Virus record (IMG/VR): IMGVR_UViG_3300046007_003964
Location: 1-42,364 of that record
Strand: one strand, 5' to 3'
From: a virus
DNA: 42,364 nucleotides
The position numbers and the translations under genes are program-made. The stretch's first letter is position 1. Each line of letters opens with the position of its first letter. Shown piece after piece: positions 5,872 to 12,471 of this stretch. Below the pieces are notes generated by a model. It saw only the letters and a list, made by a program, of their open reading frames with translations, did not search any database and was not told where the DNA came from.

Positions 5872-6726
5872 ATGCGTAGACCGAGGAGTTTGGTCATGGC
5901 GAGCGTGCTACTAACGCTTGCAAGCGTGCTTACAGCAGGACAAGTATCCTGCCATTCATCAGCAAATTGCGATTGCAATAGTTACAACCAACAGGTTGTG
6001 GAAAGTATCGTGGGAGCAAATGCCGTTGTCCACTACGACGGTGTGCCTCTTGGTTCTGGCATTGCATATCGCAAGAACGGCAAGTTGTATGTGCTCACAG
6101 CAGCACATGTGATTGAAGATGAAGAACAAGTTAAAACTAGAAGATGTATTTTTCCTGATAATTATGTGGAAATAGATTTTGTTCCTATGTTTCCTTCTTT
6201 TTCTGAAGACGCATCATCTAATGATAAAACATGGGGAACAAAAAAGATAGAAGTTACTCTGTTTGCAGGAGAGTTAGAGTCTCCAATAAGTAAAGAAACT
6301 TGTAAATTGGTATTCAACGATCCAGAATATGACCTAGCCATCCTAGAGGTGGCAAACGATAAACCATTGACCGCTCTTGTTAAAGGATGCAGGTTTGATT
6401 ATGCTACTCCACGAATGGGAGTGCCTGTATACATCATGGGAAACCCATCGTCGGATTACATGAGCATTACTCGCGGTATCATTGGAAACAATCACAGGAG
6501 CCGGGGTTCACTATCCGAGCATCTACCTTATTATTATCAAACAGATGCTGATGGTGCTCCAGGCTCCTCAGGCGGCGGATTGTATCGTGCAGACTCCGGG
6601 GCTTGCATTGGTGTAGTGGTTATGCTAAACTGCCGTAATTGGCAAATATATTCTGTGCCAGCCTTGTTTTTAAAAGAGACACTGCTACGACACAATCAAG
6701 GAGAATTACTTCCACCTAGTGCTTGA
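5872..6726 (+). CDS. Secreted trypsin-like serine protease
   Basis: 284 residues from ATG 5872 (GGAG 6 bases upstream; a TTG at 5860 is less likely). Residues 1-27 are a signal sequence: basic 'MRRPRSLVM', hydrophobic core 'ASVLLTLASVLTAGQVS', then Cys, which is near but not a perfect lipobox. The catalytic triad is visible in S1/DegP-like order: His in 'VLTAAHVIED', Asp in 'PEYDLAILEV', Ser in 'DGAPGSSGGGLY'. The product should act in the periplasm or outside. It lacks PDZ domains, unlike DegP. Exported S1 proteases are unusual in T4-like genomes outside head maturation. It could process host surface proteins or a virion protein. Middle part is more AT-rich than its ends. Confidence 0.88.
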   Translation: MRRPRSLVMASVLLTLASVLTAGQVSCHSSANCDCNSYNQQVVESIVGANAVVHYDGVPLGSGIAYRKNGKLYVLTAAHVIEDEEQVKTRRCIFPDNYVEIDFVPMFPSFSEDASSNDKTWGTKKIEVTLFAGELESPISKETCKLVFNDPEYDLAILEVANDKPLTALVKGCRFDYATPRMGVPVYIMGNPSSDYMSITRGIIGNNHRSRGSLSEHLPYYYQTDADGAPGSSGGGLYRADSGACIGVVVMLNCRNWQIYSVPALFLKETLLRHNQGELLPPSA

Positions 6727-6755
6727 CTTCTCCTGAGTTCGTGGTAGTATACCAC
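6723..6755 (+). promoter_or_regulatory. gp45 promoter overlapped by a perfect inverted repeat
   Basis: TTGACT (6723-6728), 16-nt spacer, TAGTAT (6745-6750). The -10 lies within the inverted repeat GTGGTA-GTA-TACCAC (6741-6755). As this lies upstream of the expected start it would act as DNA, a possible operator, rather than as an RNA hairpin. The -35 overlaps the end of the protease gene. Confidence 0.55.
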
Positions 6756-6777
6756 AACCTTTGAAGGAGATTACACT

Positions 6778-7503
6778 ATGAAGATTTCGCACGACACGCT
6801 GGCAGTTCTGAAGAATTTCAGCACTATCAACAGCAACCTAATTGTGATGCCAGGCAACACCTTGAAGACTATCAGCCCAACCAAGAACATTATGGTTGAG
6901 GCGGAAGTTCAGGAGGACTTCCCGATAGAGTTCGGTGTTTGGGATTTAAGCAAGTTCCTTGCAACCGTAAGCATGTTCAAGGAACCACACTTCGAATTTG
7001 AAAACAACCATGTGGTAATTAAGTCGGAAGGCAGTCGAGCCAAGGTTCGCTACTACTATTCAAACCTTGAAATGCTTGACCCGCAGATTCTGCAAATCAT
7101 CAAGAGCGGCAAGAGTTTCAACATGCCAGAATCTGTTGTGGATTTCACTTTAGATTCCAAGGATTTCAACGAGTTGCAGAAAGCGGCAGCAGTTCTTGCT
7201 GCTCCTGACCTTGCTCTTCGCAACTCTGGCGACCGTCTAACCTTGAATGTGTTTGACCGCAAGGACAGCACAGGACACACCTATTCGATTGATGTGGGTG
7301 AGTATGACGGCGATGATTCTTTTGAGTTCATGTTCAAGTCGGAGAATCTAAAGATGATTCCTGGCACTTACGAAGTTAAGGTGTCCGACAAGAAGGTGGC
7401 TCAGTTTGAAACCAAGAATCAGGCGTTGACCTATTGGATTTCTTTGGAAACTGACAGCAAGTTCACCAAGAGCAAGAAGAAGTCCAATGCTGCCGTTGGT
7501 TGA
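6778..7503 (+). CDS. 45: DNA polymerase sliding clamp (T4 gp45 homologue)
   Basis: 241 residues, near the 228 of T4 gp45. Trimeric processivity ring for gp43, loaded by gp44/gp62, and in T4 also the mobile activator of late transcription. Clamp features: 'DTLAVLKNFSTINSNLIVMP', 'FGVWDLSKFLATVSMF', 'SEGSRAKVRYYYSNLE' and the C-terminal 'YWISLETDSKF'. GAAGGAG precedes the ATG. The C-terminus is a Lys-rich extension ('SKFTKSKKKSNAAVG') overlapping gp44 by 17 bases. First gene of the replisome operon 45-44-x-62-regA, with its own promoter. Presence of gp45 fits the TAAATA late promoters seen here. Confidence 0.95.
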   Translation: MKISHDTLAVLKNFSTINSNLIVMPGNTLKTISPTKNIMVEAEVQEDFPIEFGVWDLSKFLATVSMFKEPHFEFENNHVVIKSEGSRAKVRYYYSNLEMLDPQILQIIKSGKSFNMPESVVDFTLDSKDFNELQKAAAVLAAPDLALRNSGDRLTLNVFDRKDSTGHTYSIDVGEYDGDDSFEFMFKSENLKMIPGTYEVKVSDKKVAQFETKNQALTYWISLETDSKFTKSKKKSNAAVG

Positions 7504-8419
7504 AAAATATCGACCAAAAACGGTTGCAGACTGCGTTCTTCCGAAGGCGATTAAGTCCACCTTCGAAGGTGTAGTGCAGTCAGGCGAAATCCCGAACATG
7601 ATACTGTCGGGAACCGCAGGCTGTGGTAAAACAACCATAGCCCGTGCGATGTGTTCGGAACTTGGGGTGGACTACATGTTTATCAATGCGAGCGAGGAGG
7701 GTGGCATTGATACACTACGCACCAAGATTCGAAACTTCGCCTCAACCGTTTCTTTGAATGGTGGCAAGAAAGTCATCATACTTGACGAAGCCGACTATCT
7801 GAATCCACAGTCTACACAGCCTGCTCTTCGTGGTGCTATTGAAGAGTTTGCTGTGAACTGTCAATTCATTATGACTTGCAACTACAAGGCTCGTATCATT
7901 GAGCCACTACACTCTCGTTGCACGGTTGTTGACTTCAAGATTCCTGCGAAAGAAAAGCCGCAACTCGCTGGAGAATTTCTTGAGCGAGCCAAGCGAATCA
8001 TGGAAGCAGAAGGCATCGAATATGAAGAGAAAGCGATTGCTGAACTCATCATTCGTTATTTCCCTGACTTTCGCAGAATACTCAATACGATTCAACGACA
8101 TTCAGTTTCAGGAGCGGTGAATTCTAGTGCTCTTGCTACTGGCAAAGATATTGATATCGACCAGTTGGTGAAGGCGATGAAGAGCAAGTCGTTTGCTGAT
8201 ATTCGCAAATGGGTTGCGGAACACTCGGACACCGAACCTGCAATGATCTTCCGGCGTATTTATGATGGATTGCAGGATAAGATGAACTCTGGCTCAATCC
8301 CACAAGCAATTCTTATCCTGAGCGAGTATCAATACAAGGCTGCGTTTGTTGCAGACCAAGAATTAAACATGGTTGCTTGTTGTTTGATGCTCGCTTCAGA
8401 TTGTTCTTTCGATAAATAA
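7487..8419 (+). CDS. 44: Clamp loader large subunit (T4 gp44 homologue)
   Basis: 310-residue AAA+ ATPase that with gp62 opens and loads the gp45 clamp. 'LVEKYRPKTVADCVLP' N-terminal box, Walker A GTAGCGKTT at 42-50, Walker B DEAD at 100-103, sensor 1 'MTCNYKARII' and the clamp-loader SRC motif at 143-145 (trans arginine finger). Length close to T4 gp44 (319). The ATG lies within the end of gene 45, so translation is likely coupled. A GATAAATA motif (8411-8418) sits over its stop codon. Confidence 0.96.
   Translation: MLPLVEKYRPKTVADCVLPKAIKSTFEGVVQSGEIPNMILSGTAGCGKTTIARAMCSELGVDYMFINASEEGGIDTLRTKIRNFASTVSLNGGKKVIILDEADYLNPQSTQPALRGAIEEFAVNCQFIMTCNYKARIIEPLHSRCTVVDFKIPAKEKPQLAGEFLERAKRIMEAEGIEYEEKAIAELIIRYFPDFRRILNTIQRHSVSGAVNSSALATGKDIDIDQLVKAMKSKSFADIRKWVAEHSDTEPAMIFRRIYDGLQDKMNSGSIPQAILILSEYQYKAAFVADQELNMVACCLMLASDCSFDK
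8411..8418 (+). promoter_or_regulatory. GATAAATA late-type motif
   Basis: One mismatch from TATAAATA, overlapping the gp44 stop and 8 bases before the start at 8426. Weak on its own because lysine and stop codons create the same bases. Confidence 0.25.
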
Positions 8420-8425
8420 AGGTAT

Positions 8426-9133
8426 ATGAATCACAAAATAAAAAGCCTAAACGATTTAACAATCGCACTTCACGAAGTGAACAAGAAGTATAAGATTGAA
8501 GATTTTATTGAAGTTTATAAAAAAACACTAGGTGATGTTAGTTTAAATGTCATTAACGAACTAAAAGAAACAAATAGTGTAAACCCATTTCAAAAAATAG
8601 TAGATTTATCTTCTAAACTGTCCGATGAAATGATTGAAAAAATTGTATCATCGACAGAAAATATAACAGAAAAATACAACTACAATGAATATCTTGATGA
8701 ATGTAATAGTTTGAGAGAAATGTTTCTTAAAGATAGAAAAAACTATTTTTCTACTAAAGCCATAGGAAATCATAAAAATAAAGATGGAATGCAAAATATT
8801 TTTGATATTAGTGGCGCAGCAGATGTTGTACTTGGCGATTTTATTGACAAAGTTTTAGTAAAAATATCACCAAAACACTTGGATATAACTTATGAAGATT
8901 TAAATGGAAGTAAAATAGTTACAAAAATAAAAAATAAAATTTCCTCAGTTACAAAGGAATATGTTGAAGCCCCACTAATTGACAGATATCATGGTATAAA
9001 TGCATATGATTCTTTCCTTTTAAGATCATATTATGATGTTAAAAAGAAAGATTGGATTTATATACCAATTAGATTGATTGTAAAATTGGATTGTGAAGAC
9101 GATTTAATTAGTATCATTGAGACTGTAAAGTGA
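8426..9133 (+). CDS. Hypothetical protein inserted between gp44 and gp62
   Basis: 235 residues, ATG after AAAGG. In T4 genes 44 and 62 are adjacent, so this is an insertion in the clamp-loader operon. The N-terminal 100 residues look helical ('IEDFIEVYKKTLGDVSLNVI', 'LSSKLSDEMIEKIVSSTENI'); the C-terminal half is strand-rich and ends 'DWIYIPIRLIVKLDCEDDLI'. Markedly AT-rich, with AAA/ATA/TTA codons, unlike gp45 and gp44. No motif recognised. The stop overlaps the GTG of gp62 by 4 bases. It could be a replisome accessory factor or a recent acquisition. Confidence 0.8.
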   Translation: MNHKIKSLNDLTIALHEVNKKYKIEDFIEVYKKTLGDVSLNVINELKETNSVNPFQKIVDLSSKLSDEMIEKIVSSTENITEKYNYNEYLDECNSLREMFLKDRKNYFSTKAIGNHKNKDGMQNIFDISGAADVVLGDFIDKVLVKISPKHLDITYEDLNGSKIVTKIKNKISSVTKEYVEAPLIDRYHGINAYDSFLLRSYYDVKKKDWIYIPIRLIVKLDCEDDLISIIETVK

Positions 9134-9513
9134 ATCCTTTTGATTTTGTTAAAAGTATAAACGAAAAAACCGAAAATCTTATGGACAGAGATCCTGAATG
9201 TGAAAGGGCTTATCTTCCATTTATTGTTAATCGAACATTTTCCAATTTTGCTGAATGTGTTATGCCAGCAAACATTATGAATTGCATGAATCATTTAGAC
9301 AAAAAAATGCAATATGATTATTTGTATTATGCTATCAAGAAGAAAAAAAGGTTTTCAAAGTGGGAGAAATCAGAACGAGACGAAATTATAGAAAAGTTAG
9401 TATCAGATTATTATAAAGTTAGTCGCGTTAAGGCTAGAGAGTATCTGTCTATGATGTCTGAAAACGACAAAGATGAATTGATTGCGAAAACAAATACAGG
9501 TGGCAGAAAATAA
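9130..9513 (+). CDS. 62: Clamp loader small subunit (T4 gp62 homologue)
   Basis: 127 residues from GTG 9130, shorter than T4 gp62 (187) but like those of T4-like cyanophages. Segments 'YLPFIVNRTFSNFAECVMPA', 'MNCMNHLDKKMQYDYLYYAI' and 'KKKRFSKWEK' correspond in order to T4 gp62 'FPECMPAVYAMN', 'FNYLMAAV' and 'KRYGKWAK'. It has no ATPase motif, as expected for the non-catalytic subunit that bridges gp44 to the clamp. Position before regA matches T4. Confidence 0.88.
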   Translation: MNPFDFVKSINEKTENLMDRDPECERAYLPFIVNRTFSNFAECVMPANIMNCMNHLDKKMQYDYLYYAIKKKKRFSKWEKSERDEIIEKLVSDYYKVSRVKAREYLSMMSENDKDELIAKTNTGGRK

Positions 9514-9519
9514 AAAAAT

Positions 9520-9526
9520 CTAAATA
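9520..9526 (+). promoter_or_regulatory. CTAAATA late-type motif before regA
   Basis: CTAAATA between the gp62 stop and the regA ribosome site, 25 bases before the regA ATG. Confidence 0.35.
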
Positions 9527-9551
9527 CTCTTAAATGGTAAGGAGTATTGTT

Positions 9552-9986
9552 ATGGACAAATTGATTGACTCATTTATAGAAGTAGAATTACCCAATCCAG
9601 AAAATTTTCTTAAAATAAAAGAAACTTTAACTAGAATTGGTATATCTTCTAAAACAGAAAATAAATTATATCAATCTTGCCACATTCTTCATAAAAGAGG
9701 CAAGTATTATATTGTGCATTTTAAAGAACTTTTTATGTTGGATGGGCTTCCAACAGATTTTCCAGAAACAGATGTTGCAAGAAGAAACACTATATGTAAC
9801 TTATTGCAAGATTGGGGTCTTTTAAAATTGAAAGTTTCTTCTAAAAGTAAAGAACCAACAGTTCCAATTTCTTATTTAAAAATTTTACCATTTGGCGAAA
9901 AGAAAAATTGGGAATTAATACCCAAATATAACATAGGAAGAAAAAGAACAAACTATGAAGTGTATGACCCCGATTCAGAAGAATGA
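9552..9986 (+). CDS. regA: RegA translational repressor
   Basis: 144 residues from ATG 9552 (TAAGGAG 7 bases upstream). RegA binds start-codon regions of early mRNAs and blocks translation, including in T4 the 44 and 45 messages. The core is strongly alike: T4 'FLKVKETLTRMGIA' versus 'FLKIKETLTRIGIS', then 'YQSCHILHKRGKYYIVHFK', 'VARRNTICNLLQDWGLL' and 'WELIPKYNIGRKR'. It is longer than T4 RegA (122) at both ends, with an acidic tail. Position right after gp62 is conserved. It is AT-rich like the rest of 8426-10500. Confidence 0.95.
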   Translation: MDKLIDSFIEVELPNPENFLKIKETLTRIGISSKTENKLYQSCHILHKRGKYYIVHFKELFMLDGLPTDFPETDVARRNTICNLLQDWGLLKLKVSSKSKEPTVPISYLKILPFGEKKNWELIPKYNIGRKRTNYEVYDPDSEE

Positions 9987-9988
9987 TT

Positions 9989-9996
9989 GATAAATA
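9989..9996 (+). promoter_or_regulatory. GATAAATA late-type motif before dut
   Basis: GATAAATA 27 bases before the dut ATG at 10023, immediately after the regA stop. Single-base departure from the T4 late octamer. Confidence 0.3.
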
Positions 9997-10022
9997 TTTT
10001 TGCTAGTAATTTGGATTATATT

Positions 10023-10559
10023 ATGAATAAATTGATATTAAAATACAATAAGTTGTGGTCCGATTCTTTCGACCTTTCATTTGCAACAGAACAATCTGCT
10101 TGTTTTGATATTAAAGCATACTTTGGTAGTAAAACAAGAATTGTTGATGCTTATGATAAAAACAATGCAAATTATAAATTGTTGGCAGCATTTGAGAGAG
10201 CAGATGCTCCAGCGTTTTTACTTGTTCCTCCAGATGGAGTTAGAGTTTTAATTCCAACAGGTATTGTTTTAGATATACCTGAAGGATATTCTGTTCGTCT
10301 TCATGCTAGAAGTGGGCTAGCAATAAAAGGAGGATTAATTTTAGCAAATTCTGAAGGTGTTATTGATTCTGATTACACAGATCAGTTAATGATTCCTGTT
10401 ATTAATCTTTCAAATATTCCTATTCGAGTAACACACGGCGACCGAATTTGTCAGGGGGAAATGATTCCTGTTTTGAAATACTCGCTACAGTCCACCGATG
10501 AGCGAGTTCAGCCCAAGACTAGCCGAACAGGTGGATTCGGCTCTACTGGAGTTTCTTAA
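10023..10559 (+). CDS. dut: dUTP diphosphatase
   Basis: 178-residue trimeric dUTPase that hydrolyses dUTP to dUMP, limiting uracil in DNA and feeding dTMP synthesis. All conserved motifs are present: 'ACFDIKAY', 'VLIPTGIVLDIP', 'RLHARSGLAIKGGLILANSE' with the catalytic 'GVIDSDYTDQL', 'GDRICQGEMIP' and the C-terminal flap 'RTGGFGSTG'. A TTG at 9987 would add 12 residues; the ATG fits the family N-terminus better ('LILKYNKLW'). The 3' third uses more G/C-rich codons than the 5' part, marking the end of the AT-rich stretch. Confidence 0.95.
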   Translation: MNKLILKYNKLWSDSFDLSFATEQSACFDIKAYFGSKTRIVDAYDKNNANYKLLAAFERADAPAFLLVPPDGVRVLIPTGIVLDIPEGYSVRLHARSGLAIKGGLILANSEGVIDSDYTDQLMIPVINLSNIPIRVTHGDRICQGEMIPVLKYSLQSTDERVQPKTSRTGGFGSTGVS

Positions 10560-10560
10560 A

Positions 10561-11049
10561 ATGACACGCGATGAATTATTAAAAATACATGAAACAATTT
10601 GTGATAAGGGTCGTAGTCTTATGCGTAAAAAGAATGCAGACTACGCAGGAAACGGAGGCAATGAACCATTTGCAAATTTCACCCGAGTAGAAGCAATGGG
10701 GATTTGTAGCACAGAACAAGGATTCTTGGTTCGCATGACCGATAAGATGAGTCGGCTTTCATCTTTCGTTGAATCTGGAAAATTGGCTGTTGAAAATGAA
10801 TCTTTCGAAGATACCATAATTGATATTGTCAACTACGCAGTTTTGATGTATAGTTACCTACATGACAAGAAAGCCCAATCTGCTCAGTCTGCTCCCCTGT
10901 TCATTGCTGATGTTAAGCCTTCTGATGTTGTTCACACCAACGGCAATGGCTGCTGCAAAAACACAAACAGCAACAGCGAAGACACAACAAGACCTCTTCA
11001 AACCTATTACATTTCCTCTCCGTGGAAAGACACCACAAGAAACTCATAA
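10561..11049 (+). CDS. DUF1599-family protein (nucleotide modification associated domain)
   Basis: 162 residues from ATG 10561, one base after the dut stop. Residues 1-100 match the DUF1599 pattern: 'KKNADYAGNGGNEPFANFTR', 'GFLVRMTDKMSRLSSFV' and 'ENESFEDTIIDIVNYAVLMY'. This family is all-helical, resembles MazG/dUTPase pyrophosphatases and is linked by context to nucleotide or DNA modification. The remaining 60 residues are low-complexity (Ser/Thr/Asn) and overlap another open frame. Placement between dUTPase and the DNA-modification genes fits a dNTP-related role, but the activity is unproven. Confidence 0.8.
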   Translation: MTRDELLKIHETICDKGRSLMRKKNADYAGNGGNEPFANFTRVEAMGICSTEQGFLVRMTDKMSRLSSFVESGKLAVENESFEDTIIDIVNYAVLMYSYLHDKKAQSAQSAPLFIADVKPSDVVHTNGNGCCKNTNSNSEDTTRPLQTYYISSPWKDTTRNS

Positions 11050-11086
11050 GTTTTTTGATTCTATTTGTCAAGTAAAAAAAATGTAG
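10862..11086 (+). CDS. Possible overlapping small exported protein
   Basis: 74-codon frame lying over the low-complexity tail of the DUF1599 gene. Its N-terminus reads as a textbook signal peptide: 'MTRKPNLLSLL', hydrophobic core 'LLMLSLLMLFTP', cleavage-like 'TAMAAA'. Then comes a polar segment ending 'THKFFDSICQVKKM'. No good ribosome site is visible. It could be an embedded gene, a remnant, or a chance effect of Leu/Ser-rich codons opposite the Ser/Ala-rich tail. Confidence 0.3.
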   Translation: MTRKPNLLSLLPCSLLMLSLLMLFTPTAMAAAKTQTATAKTQQDLFKPITFPLRGKTPQETHKFFDSICQVKKM

Positions 11087-11134
11087 GGTTGTTGTGAGTA
11101 ACAACAATTCTATTGATACTTATTGAGGTTAAGA

Positions 11135-12070
11135 GTGAACTCGAAAAGCAAAAGTGAATCGGTAGACATTATTGAGCGAACTAAATCTTACGACAAAGAA
11201 CATTGTTGGCAGTATGATATACGCTTAAACAATCTTCAGCAAGATTTGGCGGAAGCCGACCTGTCTCAAGAACAAGCAGCCGAACTGCGAGTTTCCGATT
11301 TCATTTTCAAGCCGCTCACAACTGAAGCCGAGAAGCGTGAAGCCACAGAATTCATCAAGCGTCACGAATGGCTTGGCAATCTTTCTCAATACACCACGCA
11401 TTGGTTTGGGGCGTATTATCATGCTCCAAATCAAGGATTGATAGGCAAAGATATCATGGCGGGAGTTATCCTGATGAATTTGCCGAACGCTTTCTCAAAA
11501 CTGCTTGGCGAAAATACCAAAGAAATTGAACGATTGGTTAGCCGTGGTGCTTGCGTATCATGGAGTCCAAAGTGTTTGGCTAGTTCATTCCTGATGTGGT
11601 GCATCAATTGGATGGTAAAGAACACGCAGTATCGTTTGTTCACTGCTTACTCTGACCCAACCGCAAAAGAATTGGGAACCATCTATCAGGCTTGTAATTT
11701 CTACTACCTTGGTCAAGATTCGGGAACCACGACTAGGTATATCAATCCGTATACCGGCAAGGTTGTAAGCGACCGATTCTTTCGTGTGCGTAGTGCATAC
11801 AAGAAGTATGCGAAAGAGTTGGGCATTCCTTGGGAAAAGGATTGGAACAACGACCAAAAGATACTTTGGGAAAATATCCCTGATGAGATTGAGCAGCGGT
11901 TGCGAGAACACTCCAAGGAAAAGCAGAAGACATCCACCAAAGTGGAAATGCCTAGCAAACATAAGTATGCGTTTGTGTTGGGCAGAACTAAAGCAGAAAC
12001 CAAGAAACTGCGGCGAGAGTTTGAGGAGCGTAATCCTCCAAAGCCGTATCCAAAGCAACGAGGCAAATAA
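11135..12070 (+). CDS. Mom-like GNAT-fold DNA modification protein
   Basis: 311 residues from GTG 11135 with TGAGG 6 bases upstream. The central block 'LVSRGACVSWSPKCLASSFL' and 'RLFTAYSDPTAKELGTIYQA' followed by 'CNFYYLGQDSGT' (about 172-193) matches the Mom-family signature (S/ADP..GH.GTIYQA.NW.Y.G). The C-terminal 'KHKYAFVLGRTKAETKKLRR' ending in 'KPYPKQRGK' matches the family tail (K.RYV..L...PYPK). Mu Mom is a GNAT-superfamily protein that converts adenine in DNA to a methylcarbamoyl form that blocks restriction. The two genes downstream, SpeD-like and a DNA methyltransferase, support a modification locus. The exact base product cannot be read from sequence. The N-terminal 60 residues are phage specific. 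Confidence 0.68.
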   Translation: MNSKSKSESVDIIERTKSYDKEHCWQYDIRLNNLQQDLAEADLSQEQAAELRVSDFIFKPLTTEAEKREATEFIKRHEWLGNLSQYTTHWFGAYYHAPNQGLIGKDIMAGVILMNLPNAFSKLLGENTKEIERLVSRGACVSWSPKCLASSFLMWCINWMVKNTQYRLFTAYSDPTAKELGTIYQACNFYYLGQDSGTTTRYINPYTGKVVSDRFFRVRSAYKKYAKELGIPWEKDWNNDQKILWENIPDEIEQRLREHSKEKQKTSTKVEMPSKHKYAFVLGRTKAETKKLRREFEERNPPKPYPKQRGK

Positions 12071-12471
12071 TGAGTGAAATTAAACCATTCGGATATTCTT
12101 ACTATTTGGACATGTATAATTGCCGCGTCGGTGCAGCCGATGACTTGGAGTTGCACTACCGCTTTCTTGAGCGAGTTGTAGACAAGATTGGCATGACACG
12201 CATGAGTCAGCCTGTAGTAATGCACGGCCCAACCAATCACGGCACGGAACTATATCCCGACAAGGCAGGAGTGAGCGGTTGGGTTCCACTCATTGAGAGT
12301 GGTATTCAAATTCACTCAATGGAGCCAAAGCGATTCATCACGCTTGATGTTTATTCGTGCAACAAGTTTGACAAGGATATCATTTTGAATTATGCTAGAG
12401 AATGCTTTGGCTTTGCGTGGCACGAAGAGCAGTTCTTTGTGCGTGGAACCAAATATGGAGATATCGCGTGA
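12070..12471 (+). CDS. speD: SpeD-like pyruvoyl-dependent decarboxylase
   Basis: 133 residues, close to the short bacterial S-adenosylmethionine decarboxylase proenzyme. 'VSGWVPLIESGIQIHSMEP' aligns with the family 'LLAESHISIHTWPE': E76-S77 is the self-cleavage site yielding the pyruvoyl cofactor, H82 matches the processing His, and C97 in 'LDVYSCNKFD' matches the catalytic Cys. It makes either decarboxylated AdoMet for spermidine or, as known for some divergent SpeD homologues, an amine from another amino acid. The usual His after the cleaved Ser is Gly here, a divergence in the substrate loop. TAATG overlap with the Mom-like gene and GTGA overlap with the methyltransferase indicate coupled translation. 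Confidence 0.85.
   Translation: MSEIKPFGYSYYLDMYNCRVGAADDLELHYRFLERVVDKIGMTRMSQPVVMHGPTNHGTELYPDKAGVSGWVPLIESGIQIHSMEPKRFITLDVYSCNKFDKDIILNYARECFGFAWHEEQFFVRGTKYGDIA

Noticed and set aside
11585-12240. Long reverse-strand frames under the Mom-like gene
   Set aside because: No ribosome site, Cys/Arg-rich composition typical of antisense frames, and the forward frame matches a family.
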